Positions 1 through 5,311 of a DNA stretch of 5,311 nt are shown in pieces. The DNA is from Frankiaceae bacterium (GTDB lineage: Bacteria > Actinomycetota > Actinomycetes > JAVEEB01). The notes beneath the pieces were generated by a model that was given only the letters and a program-made list of their open reading frames with translations, did not search any database and had not been told where the DNA came from. The number at the start of each line of letters is the position of its first letter. Position 1 is the first letter of the stretch. The position numbers were made by a program, and so were the translations under genes. The DNA is taken from positions 1 through 5,311 of the forward strand of contig JAVEEB010000425.1 of the NCBI GenBank assembly GCA_030840665.1, written 5' to 3'.

Positions 1-293
1 GGCTTCACGCTGGGGGTCGCGGTGGGCGAGGTGACCGTCTTCGTCGCGCTCGTCGACGGCGAGACCCCCGTGCCGGAGGAAGTTTTGACCGAGGGGCTCT
101 TGCCGGTGGATGAGCCGGTCGGCGCCGGGGCGGCCGAATCGCCACCGCCGAGCACGTGGAACTTGACCACCAGGACCGCGACCAGTGCGGCGAGGACGAC
201 CAGCGAGGCACCGAGGACCACGCGCCTGTCGACGCCAGGCGGAGGCGTGGGGGGAGCAGTTGCGTCGGGCGGGCGTACGTGTCGTCCGGCCAT
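1..293 (-). CDS. Single-pass membrane protein with Ser/Thr-rich linker, probable LytR_C-domain protein (partial, C-terminus beyond left edge)
   Basis: The frame is open from an ATG at 293 to the left edge, giving 97 N-terminal residues. A short Pro-rich cytoplasmic tail (residues 1-22, with PPTPPP) is followed by Arg-Arg and one hydrophobic segment at about residues 25-44, which should anchor the protein with its C-terminus outside. Residues 51-97 are almost entirely Ser, Thr, Pro, Gly, Ala, Lys and Val, a disordered wall-spanning linker. Actinobacterial DUF3263 genes are commonly followed by a small anchored protein with this layout and a LytR_C domain (the Rv0430-Rv0431 arrangement in Mycobacterium tuberculosis). 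The LytR_C assignment is inference, because that domain would lie outside the window. The gene starts 12 bp after the DUF3263 stop, in the same frame, and has no clear Shine-Dalgarno, so translational coupling is likely. The exact role is unknown; a cell-envelope function is plausible. Confidence 0.68.
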   Translation of the reverse strand, partial: MAGRHVRPPDATAPPTPPPGVDRRVVLGASLVVLAALVAVLVVKFHVLGGGDSAAPAPTGSSTGKSPSVKTSSGTGVSPSTSATKTVTSPTATPSVK

Positions 294-305
294 GGACCGG
301 GGCTG

Positions 306-596
306 CTAGACGCTGACGCCGAGGCGACGCGCGGATCGCGCACGCTGCCGGGCGGAGCGGAGTCGGCGGAGGCGCTTGACCAGCATCGGGTCGAAGACAA
401 TGGCCTCAGGGCGGTCGATGAGCGCGTTGAGGACTTGGTAGTAACGCGTGGCGGACATCTCGAACTGCTCGCGGATGGCCTGTTCTTTCATGCCGGCGAA
501 CTTCCACCACTGACGCTCGAAGGCAAGAATGGCCTGGTCACGGTCAGTCAGGGTCGCCGTTTCGTGCTCGGCAAGCTCCGTCATCGCTGCGTCCAT
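306..596 (-). CDS. DUF3263 family protein, small helical DNA-binding-like protein
   Basis: This 96-aa protein reads MDAAMTELAEH at its start and matches the actinobacterial DUF3263 family. Visible hallmarks are LTDRDQAILAFERQWWKFAG (residues 16-35), then a helix-turn-helix-like stretch at 36-61 (KEQAIREQFEMSATRYYQVL followed by NALI), then a basic C-terminal tail at 74-92 with many Arg residues. The spacing of the middle helices resembles sigma-factor or HTH recognition helices, and the Arg-rich tail would suit nucleic-acid binding. The molecular function of the family has not been established to my knowledge. The start at 596 is chosen because GGAGGAGG (601-608) sits just upstream; Met5 at 584 is a weaker alternative. 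The gene heads a two-gene unit with the membrane protein downstream and is divergent from the SDR genes. An inverted repeat lies in its probable promoter. Confidence 0.92.
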   Translation of the reverse strand: MDAAMTELAEHETATLTDRDQAILAFERQWWKFAGMKEQAIREQFEMSATRYYQVLNALIDRPEAIVFDPMLVKRLRRLRSARQRARSARRLGVSV

Positions 597-599
597 GAT

Positions 600-608
600 C
601 CCTCCTCC
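600..608 (-). promoter_or_regulatory. Strong Shine-Dalgarno for the DUF3263 gene
   Basis: On the minus strand GGAGGAGGG lies immediately before GATC and the ATG at 596. The AGGAGG core (606-601) is 4 nt from the start codon, and the upstream GGAGG register (608-604) is 7 nt from it. This is the only textbook ribosome binding site in the window and it decides the DUF3263 start. Confidence 0.85.
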
Positions 609-621
609 GTCGCTGTGAAAC

Positions 622-659
622 GCGAACCACACCCGTGTAACGACAACAGTGTAGTTCGC
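622..659. promoter_or_regulatory. Imperfect inverted repeat, candidate operator in the DUF3263 promoter region
   Basis: The left arm GCGAACCACAC (622-632) and right arm GTGTAGTTCGC (649-659) are complementary at 10 of 11 positions, separated by 16 bp. Centre-to-centre arm spacing is 27 bp. In a minus-strand transcript the single mismatch would be a G-U wobble, so an RNA stem is also possible. A minus-strand TACACT (653-648) fits the actinobacterial -10 pattern TANNNT, lies inside the right arm and would put the transcription start near 641, about 45 nt before the DUF3263 ATG. No good -35 hexamer is visible at the matching distance. The repeat is seen directly; its role as an operator is inference. 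Confidence 0.5.
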
Positions 660-693
660 TCGGTCATTGTGGCACGGACTGCCGACAGAACAA

Positions 694-728
694 GTCCCCC
701 ACGGCGGATCGCCTGGATCGCGTCCCCC
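694..728. repeat. Nested short direct repeats upstream of the first SDR gene
   Basis: GTCCCCC occurs at 694-700 and again at 722-728. Between these copies lies GGATCGC at 706-712, repeated at 715-721. The second GGATCGC abuts the second GTCCCCC. The block ends 18 bp before the SDR start codon, so it sits in the promoter or leader of that gene. It could be a pair of protein-binding half-sites or a chance product of GC-rich sequence. Confidence 0.35.
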
Positions 729-746
729 GAGGGTCAGACTGGCGTC

Positions 747-1754
747 ATGCGCATCCTGTTTCTCGGCGGCAGCGGATTGATCAGTTCCGCGTGTTCCGAG
801 GCCGCCATCGCGGCCGGCCACGAACTCACCGTCCTCAACCGAGGAGCGACGCAGAAGGTTCCCCTGCCGGCTGGCGTCGTGCAATTGCGCGGCGACGTCC
901 GCAACGCCGAATCCATGCGCCAGGCGGTGGCCGGGCACACCGACGACGTCGTCGTGGACTGGCTGGCGTTCGTGCCCGACGACGTCGAGCGGGCGCTGAG
1001 CGTCTTCGGCGGCGCCGGCCAGTACGTCTTCATCAGCTCCGCCAGCGTGTACGACAAGCCCCCCGCGGACTGGCTCGTCACCGAAGAGACGCCCCTGTCG
1101 AACCCCCACTGGCAGTACAGCCGCGACAAGATCGCCTGCGAACAGGTGCTGGCCGAGCGCAGTGACGTGCACTGGACCGTCGTACGACCGTCGCTCACCT
1201 ACGGCCCCTCGCAGGTGCCGCTCGTCGTCAACTCGTGGGACAAGCCGTACACCGTCGTCGACCGGATGCGGCGCGGCCGGAAGGTGATCGTCCCGGGCGA
1301 CGGCACGGCCCTGTGGACCATGACGCACAACACCGACTTCGCCGCCGGCCTCGCGCCGCTCCTCGGCAACGAACGGGCGATCGGCGAGGCCTTCCACATC
1401 ACGTCCGACGAGGCGCTGACCTGGAATCAGTATTACCGGGCGGTCGCCGAGGCCGCCGGCGCCGAGATCGACATCGTGCACGTGCCGACCGACGCCCTCA
1501 TCGCGGCGAACCCCGAGGACGAAGGCAGCCTCTGGGGCGACAAGGTGCACTCGACGATCTTCGACAACAGCAAGCTGCGCGAGCTGGTGCCCGACTTCGA
1601 GGCCCAGGTGCCTTTCGCCGACGGGATCCGCGAAACCATCGAGTGGTTCGACGCGGACGACGCGCGCCGCGAGGTCGACGCGGAGCTGTCCGCGCACTGG
1701 GACCGCATCATCGCCGTGTACGAGCGAGCGCTGGCCGACGTCGCTGCGCGCTGA
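747..1754 (+). CDS. NAD(P)-dependent epimerase/dehydratase-like SDR protein, tandem copy 1
   Basis: This is a 335-aa extended short-chain dehydrogenase/reductase, expected to be cytoplasmic. The N-terminus carries a Rossmann fold: MRILFLGGSGLIS (1-13) is the dinucleotide-binding loop, with Ser13 where classical members have the third Gly, a variant I recall from the GGTGxIS branch of epimerase-like proteins. VLNRG (29-33) follows the second strand, and GDV (49-51) and ISSAS (96-100) match later SDR landmarks. The catalytic pair is present as Tyr124-Ser-Arg-Asp-Lys128. RPSLTYGP (147-154) and the C-terminal half form the substrate-binding part. Length is typical for nucleotide-sugar epimerase/dehydratase relatives, but the substrate cannot be read from the sequence. 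The ATG at 747 is chosen because the Rossmann strand begins there; the nearest purine-rich run, GAGGG (729-733), is 13 nt away, which is too far for a good Shine-Dalgarno. The gene is followed after 21 bp by a close paralogue. Confidence 0.94.
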   Translation: MRILFLGGSGLISSACSEAAIAAGHELTVLNRGATQKVPLPAGVVQLRGDVRNAESMRQAVAGHTDDVVVDWLAFVPDDVERALSVFGGAGQYVFISSASVYDKPPADWLVTEETPLSNPHWQYSRDKIACEQVLAERSDVHWTVVRPSLTYGPSQVPLVVNSWDKPYTVVDRMRRGRKVIVPGDGTALWTMTHNTDFAAGLAPLLGNERAIGEAFHITSDEALTWNQYYRAVAEAAGAEIDIVHVPTDALIAANPEDEGSLWGDKVHSTIFDNSKLRELVPDFEAQVPFADGIRETIEWFDADDARREVDAELSAHWDRIIAVYERALADVAAR

Positions 1755-1775
1755 GGCGTTCTGCACACTGGAGGT

Positions 1776-2786
1776 ATGCGCATCCTCTTTCTCGGCGGCA
1801 CCGGTGTCATCAGCTCGGCCTGCTCGAAGGTCGCGGTCGCGGCCGGACACGACGTGGCCGTCCTCAATCGCGGTACGACGCACAACGTCCCCCTGCCGGA
1901 CGGCGTCGAGCAGTTACGCGGCGACGTGCGCGACGCCGACTCGATGCGGGCGGCCGTCGCGGGCCGCGACTTCGACGTCGTGGTCGACTGGCTCGCGTTC
2001 GTGCCGGAGCACATCGAGACCTCACTGTCGGTCTTCGGTGGCGCCGGCCAGTACGTGTTCATCAGCTCCGCGAGTGCGTACGAGAAGCCGCCGTCCGACT
2101 GGCTCGTCCACGAGCACACGACGCCGATGGCCAACCCCTTCTGGCAGTACAGCCGCGACAAGATCGCCTGCGAGCAGCTCCTGCACTCCCGCACCGACGT
2201 GCGCTGGACGATCATCCGGCCGTCGCACACGTACGGCCCGTCAGCGCTGTCGGTCGCGATCGGCTCGTGGACGCACCCCTACACAGCGATCGACCGCATG
2301 CGCGCCGGCAAGAAGATCCCCGTCATCGGTGACGGCACTTCGCTGTGGACGTTGACGCACAACTCCGACTTCGCCGCCGGTTTCGTGCCACTGCTGGGGA
2401 ACGAGGCAGCGATCGGCGAGGAGTTCCACATCACGTCCGACGAGGCGCTGACGTGGAACGAGATCACGCGCACCGTGGGTCTCGCCGCCGGCGTGGAGAT
2501 CGACATCATCCATATTCCGAGCGACGCGTTCATCGCCTGGAACCCCGAGATGGAGGGGCAGCTCCGCGGCGACAAGTCCAACTGCGCCATCTTCGACAAC
2601 AGCAAGCTGCGCGGGTTGGTGCCCGACTTCGAGGCCAAAGTGCCGTTCGCCGAAGGTGTTATCGAGTGCATCGACTGGTACGACGCGGACGCGTCCCGCC
2701 GCACGGTCGATACGGCGCTGAGCGCCGAGTGGGACCGCATCGTGGGCGTGTACGAGCGGGCGCTCGCCGAGGTGGCCAAGCACTAG
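1776..2786 (+). CDS. NAD(P)-dependent epimerase/dehydratase-like SDR protein, tandem copy 2
   Basis: This 336-aa protein is collinear with the upstream copy, with one extra residue near position 115 and about 70% identity by eye. It keeps the cofactor loop MRILFLGGTGVIS (1-13, Ser in place of the third Gly), ISSAS (96-100), the catalytic Tyr125-Ser-Arg-Asp-Lys129, RPSHTYGP (148-155) and the C-terminal EWDRIVGVYERAL (318-330). Both copies therefore look functional. Differences cluster in residues 76-83, 115-122, 155-172 and 229-232, some of which fall in likely substrate-contacting regions. The two genes probably form one transcription unit. The Shine-Dalgarno-like GGAGG (1770-1774) is only one base from the ATG, too close for normal use, yet the start is fixed by the conserved N-terminus. 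The gene converges on the response-regulator gene, ending 14 bp from its stop. The substrate is unknown. Confidence 0.94.
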   Translation: MRILFLGGTGVISSACSKVAVAAGHDVAVLNRGTTHNVPLPDGVEQLRGDVRDADSMRAAVAGRDFDVVVDWLAFVPEHIETSLSVFGGAGQYVFISSASAYEKPPSDWLVHEHTTPMANPFWQYSRDKIACEQLLHSRTDVRWTIIRPSHTYGPSALSVAIGSWTHPYTAIDRMRAGKKIPVIGDGTSLWTLTHNSDFAAGFVPLLGNEAAIGEEFHITSDEALTWNEITRTVGLAAGVEIDIIHIPSDAFIAWNPEMEGQLRGDKSNCAIFDNSKLRGLVPDFEAKVPFAEGVIECIDWYDADASRRTVDTALSAEWDRIVGVYERALAEVAKH

Positions 2787-2800
2787 TCAGGAGTCACGCG

Positions 2801-3466
2801 TCAGGAATCTGCGTCTGCGTCCAGTCCGCGTTGGACGGCGTACCGGACGAGTTCGTAGCGCGTGTGCAGTTGCAACTTCCTGAGGCAGTTCTGGACGTGG
2901 TTCTGCACGGTGCGGTGCGACAGGACGAGCCGTTCCGCAATCTGCTTGTACGTAAGGCCTTTTGCCACGAACCGCAGGATCTCGGTCTCCCGTTCGGAGA
3001 GCCTGGTGTCGGCCTCGGCCGTCGGCGACGTGGAGATCTTGCGGAACTCGCCGAGGACGAGACCCGCGAGGCCCGCCGTGAAAACCGGGTCGCCGGCGGC
3101 AGTTCGTCGTACCGCGTCGATGAGCTCCTCACGCGAAGCGGACTTGATGAGGTAGCCGGTGGCGCCTGCCTTCACCGCGTCAAGGACGTCCAGCGGTTCG
3201 CCACTGGCGGACAGCACGAGGACGTGACAATCCGGCAACGCCTCCATGACTTGTCGCGTGGTCTCAACTCCCGAGAGCCCCGGCAATTGCAGGTCCATCA
3301 CGACCACGTTCGGCCGCGTTGCCTTCGCGACCCGGACAGCCTTCGGGCCGTCTTCGGCAGTGCCCACGACGCGAAGACCCGCCTCGGTGAGATCGCGCAC
3401 GACAGAATCGCGCCACATCGGATGGTCGTCGACGACCAGCACGCCGAGCACCTCAGCGTCCGACAC
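2801..3466 (-). CDS. LuxR/NarL-family response regulator, partner of the adjacent MacS-like kinase
   Basis: This 221-aa two-domain regulator has an N-terminal receiver and a C-terminal DNA-binding domain. The receiver (about 7-122) has the acidic pair Asp13-Asp14 in VVDDHP, the phospho-acceptor Asp58 in VVMDLQLPG, Ser86 in VLSAS and Lys108 in YLIKSAS, so it should be phosphorylated normally. The LuxR-type helix-turn-helix spans about 155-210, with LSERETEILRFVAKGLTYKQ and the recognition stretch SHRTVQNHV. I chose the GTG at 3466, which overlaps the kinase gene by 14 bp, because GGAG (3471-3474) lies 4 nt upstream; a GTG at 3451 would start 1 nt after the kinase stop but has a poorer site and trims the receiver close to its first strand. 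The overlap indicates translational coupling with the kinase. If the kinase is MacS, this is the MacR counterpart. Target promoters cannot be identified here. Confidence 0.96.
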   Translation of the reverse strand: MSDAEVLGVLVVDDHPMWRDSVVRDLTEAGLRVVGTAEDGPKAVRVAKATRPNVVVMDLQLPGLSGVETTRQVMEALPDCHVLVLSASGEPLDVLDAVKAGATGYLIKSASREELIDAVRRTAAGDPVFTAGLAGLVLGEFRKISTSPTAEADTRLSERETEILRFVAKGLTYKQIAERLVLSHRTVQNHVQNCLRKLQLHTRYELVRYAVQRGLDADADS

Positions 3467-4595
3467 GGAACTCCACCTCGACTCCCTGGCCCGGCATCGC
3501 TTCGAGGCACATCGTGCCGCCCAGCCCTTCGATCCGCCCGCGCATCGACTGCGCCACGCCGAGCCGGCCCGCGGCCGCCGCGTCTGCGAGGTCAGCGGCT
3601 GTGCAACCCACGCCGTCGTCGCGGATGGAGACCGTGATGGTCTCGCCGTCGTCGTCCAGGAGCACCCAGGCGCGGGCCTTCGGACCGGCATGCCTGGCGA
3701 CGTTGTCGAGAGCTTGCGTCGCTGCCGCCGCCAGGCCGTGGGCGCAGCGAGCGGGGACAAGCACGGCCGCCGCCGGCGCCGCGAACTCCACGGACACCGT
3801 TGCCGCGTCGCAGGTGCGGCGCAGCGATTCGCGAAGGTCGACGTCGGCCCCGTAGACCTCGACGGGCGCCTTGGCGACGAGGCGCCGCAGCTCGATCTCC
3901 TGTGCAGCCGCGAGGTCCGCGAGGTCGGCGGCGACGCCCCCAGCTTCCCGGCCTCTGCGATGGATGAGCGCCAGTGCCTGCAGGACGCTGTCGTGGATCT
4001 CCCGCGCGAGCCGTTCCCGTTCACCTGTTGCGGCCTGTAGCTCGACGGCCCGCGCGAGGTCGTCCGCGCCGCGCCGCGCCAGACGCACGAGGTGCCCGAC
4101 GACGCCGCCCACGAGGAGGAACAGGACGAGCTCGCTGGCCGATTGCTGGCTCACGTGACCGTGCTCGAGACCCCCGCGGTCGAGGCCACCGTGCGAGATC
4201 CAGCCCGCGACGCCGAGGGTCGAGCCGGCCGCGATCCCCCACCACGGTCCCCAGGCAACGGCCCACGCGGCCACCGCCCCGGCCGCCCACGTCGACGGCA
4301 GCAGTCCGGCACCGCCCAGGACGACCCCGTGCCTCACGACGTACAACGTCGCGAGGCTCACGGCGGCGGCGATCCCGAGGTCTGCACCGAGCATCCACCG
4401 CGGGACGCGTTTGCCATAGCGCTCGTAGCCCACCGACGCCACGAACGTCCACGCCGCCATCACCGCGAGGACGACGAGACCGGCCAGCGGGTGCTGGAAA
4501 TTCTTGTGGTCGCGGACGATGAGGAAGCCCGCCCACGCGAGTGTCGCCCATCGGAAGATGGTCAGAGCGCGCCACAGCGATCCGAGGGTCGTCAT
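3453..4595 (-). CDS. MacS-family (DUF5931) sensor histidine kinase
   Basis: This is a 380-aa membrane histidine kinase. The N-terminal half is hydrophobic, with five or six likely membrane segments (about 12-28, 37-57, 69-88, 95-116, 118-133 and 153-173). It opens with LWRALTIFRWATLAWAGFL (7-25) and HPLAGLVVLAVMAAWT (35-50), which I recognise as the DUF5931 sensor region of actinobacterial MacS proteins. After a short linker the HisKA_3 motif ERLAREIHDSVLQALALI (194-211) carries the phospho-acceptor His201. The HATPase part has the N box LDNVARHAG (296-304, Asn298), the G1 box DDGVG (326-330) and the G2 region GRLGVAQSMRGRIEGLGG (343-360), so no catalytic element is missing. MacRS was described in Streptomyces as affecting development and membrane-protein genes; the ligand is unknown. 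The gene starts 24 bp after the sugar permease stop with only a weak, close GAGG (4598-4601), suggesting coupling to upstream translation. Confidence 0.95.
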   Translation of the reverse strand: MTTLGSLWRALTIFRWATLAWAGFLIVRDHKNFQHPLAGLVVLAVMAAWTFVASVGYERYGKRVPRWMLGADLGIAAAVSLATLYVVRHGVVLGGAGLLPSTWAAGAVAAWAVAWGPWWGIAAGSTLGVAGWISHGGLDRGGLEHGHVSQQSASELVLFLLVGGVVGHLVRLARRGADDLARAVELQAATGERERLAREIHDSVLQALALIHRRGREAGGVAADLADLAAAQEIELRRLVAKAPVEVYGADVDLRESLRRTCDAATVSVEFAAPAAAVLVPARCAHGLAAAATQALDNVARHAGPKARAWVLLDDDGETITVSIRDDGVGCTAADLADAAAAGRLGVAQSMRGRIEGLGGTMCLEAMPGQGVEVEFRVGR

Positions 4596-4619
4596 GGCCT
4601 CACGGTAGCGCCGCGGCGG

Positions 4620-5311
4620 TCAGCGTCGCTGCACCCTGTTGAGGTAGCGCTGCACGATGACGACGCCGATGACGAAGACGCCCGTGACGACCCGCTGCAC
4701 CTCCGGCTTGATCTCACCGAAGGCGCCGAGGTTGATGATGTTCTGCACGACGGCGAGGAGGAGCACACCGCACGCCGTGCCGATGAGCGAACCGGCGCCG
4801 CCGGTGAGGAGTGTCCCGCCGATGACGACCGCGGCGATCGCGTCCAGCTCCGCGCCCTGTCCGGCGCTCGGCACGCCGGATTGGCTGTACGCAGCGGACA
4901 GCACGCCGGCGAGGCCGGCGAGGAACGCCGAGATGACGTACAAACGCATCTTCGTACGACGCACCTTGAGACCCATGAGGGTCGACGCGTCCTCGCTGCC
5001 ACCGATGGCGAACACGGACAAGCCGAACGACGTGCGCGACATCACCACGTGCCAGAAGAGATACAGGGCCAAGGCCACGAGGACGGGATAGCCGAGTGTG
5101 AACAGCGTGGACGTGCCGAACCGGTAGAAGGCACCACTCGACGGCGCCGCGTACACGTCGTCACCGTTGTGACTCACGAGAAAGACCAGGCCGCGCACGC
5201 CGTACAAGCCGGCAAGAGTGACGATGAACGGAGGGAGTCGCACCCGCGCGACCAATGCACCCTGGATCAGTCCGATCAGCAGCGCGGCACCAAGGGCCAT
5301 GGCGATGGCGG
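4620..5311 (-). CDS. Sugar ABC transporter permease, RbsC/YjfF-like (partial, N-terminus beyond right edge)
   Basis: The frame is open to the right edge and codes for 229 residues, the C-terminal two-thirds of a BPD_transp_2 permease. Such proteins form the membrane channel of sugar importers with a periplasmic-type binding protein and a double ATPase. Characteristic stretches are LPPFIVTLAGLYGVRGLVFL near the start, the cytoplasmic coupling loop SFGLSVFAIGGSEDASTLMG with the following GLKVRRTKMRLYVISAFLAG, and ELDAIAAVVIGGTLLTGGAG leading into SLIGTACGVLLL. The internal ATG at 5300 lies inside a membrane helix and is not the true start. Substrate cannot be set from the permease alone; ribose-, xylose- or galactofuranose-type systems are all possible. 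No ATPase or binding-protein gene is visible, so these should lie upstream, to the right of the window. The kinase gene follows after 24 bp on the same strand. Confidence 0.94.
   Translation of the reverse strand, partial: AIAMALGAALLIGLIQGALVARVRLPPFIVTLAGLYGVRGLVFLVSHNGDDVYAAPSSGAFYRFGTSTLFTLGYPVLVALALYLFWHVVMSRTSFGLSVFAIGGSEDASTLMGLKVRRTKMRLYVISAFLAGLAGVLSAAYSQSGVPSAGQGAELDAIAAVVIGGTLLTGGAGSLIGTACGVLLLAVVQNIINLGAFGEIKPEVQRVVTGVFVIGVVIVQRYLNRVQRR

Noticed and set aside
660..700. A minus-strand promoter for the DUF3263 gene using TTGTTC and CACAAT about 16 bp apart.
   Set aside because: The -35 matches only three of six consensus bases. The TACACT hexamer nearer the gene is equally plausible, so I did not list it as a feature.
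1109..1141. A 33-bp block identical to 2141-2173 around the YSRDK active site, plus a 29-bp block (1392-1420 and 2424-2452), considered as evidence for recent gene conversion.
   Set aside because: These blocks encode the most conserved residues, mostly two-codon amino acids, and strong G/C third-position bias makes identical codons expected. Divergence is normal on both sides, so conversion is not needed.
1179..1188. Perfect palindrome GTCGTACGAC inside the first SDR gene, considered as an operator.
   Set aside because: It encodes conserved residues before RPS in the protein, is not matched at the equivalent place in the second copy, and one 10-bp palindrome in coding sequence is not strong evidence.
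306..1883. Long minus-strand open frame of 525 codons running through the first SDR gene into the DUF3263 gene.
   Set aside because: Only its last 96 codons form a recognisable protein (DUF3263). The rest is antisense to the SDR gene with the Arg/Asp/Val/Gly-rich composition typical of GC-rich shadow frames.
1235..2332. Long plus-strand open frame of 365 codons spanning both SDR genes in another frame, and a similar one at 2345-3637.
   Set aside because: Extremely Arg-rich with no recognisable motif; both are frameshifted or antisense shadows of genes supported by intact domains.
4609..4618. Perfect palindrome CGCCGCGGCG between the permease and kinase genes, considered as a terminator.
   Set aside because: It is only 10 bp with no loop and no following T-run on either strand, so it does not form a usable intrinsic terminator.
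1..5311. A copy of the published MacR-type palindromic target (as I recall it, TGAGTAC-N2-GTACTCA) as evidence of autoregulation.
   Set aside because: No such palindrome is visible. GTAC occurs several times inside coding sequence without the flanking arms, and the likely operon promoter lies outside the window.

Overview
The window looks like chromosomal DNA from a high-GC actinobacterium. GC is high throughout, with strong G/C preference at third codon positions. The gene set fits too: a DUF3263 protein followed by a membrane-anchored Ser/Thr-rich protein, and a MacS-type (DUF5931) sensor kinase with its LuxR/NarL-type regulator. I cannot name the genus. I see no rRNA, tRNA, CRISPR array, insertion sequence or phage gene.

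Layout. (1) Positions 1-596, minus strand: a two-gene unit of a 96-aa DUF3263 protein and, 12 bp downstream in the same reading frame, the start of a single-pass membrane protein that runs off the left edge. Its layout matches the LytR_C-domain protein usually found after DUF3263 genes. (2) Positions 597-746: a divergent intergenic region with a strong Shine-Dalgarno for the DUF3263 gene, an 11-bp-arm inverted repeat (622-659) and a nested pair of short direct repeats (694-728). (3) Positions 747-2786, plus strand: two tandem paralogous genes 21 bp apart, encoding extended-SDR NAD(P)-dependent epimerase/dehydratase-like proteins of 335 and 336 aa, about 70% identical by eye. (4) Positions 2801-5311, minus strand and convergent with the SDR pair: a likely operon reading sugar ABC transporter permease (5' end outside the window), then MacS-like histidine kinase, then NarL/LuxR response regulator. 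The kinase and regulator genes overlap by 14 bp.

How the genes may work together. The kinase and regulator form a complete two-component system: membrane sensor, HisKA_3 phospho-acceptor His, HATPase, then receiver Asp and a LuxR-type DNA-binding domain. Its position 24 bp after a sugar permease suggests co-transcription, though not necessarily sugar sensing. The two SDR proteins keep the cofactor-binding and YxxxK catalytic signatures, so both look enzymatically competent, but no neighbouring gene points to their substrate.

The window is mostly ordinary, well-packed actinobacterial sequence. Points worth a second look are the retained tandem SDR pair with unusual translation-start regions, the inverted repeat over the probable DUF3263 promoter, the single in-frame stop between the DUF3263 gene and its neighbour, and the permease-kinase-regulator linkage. 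I found no convincing wholly new system.
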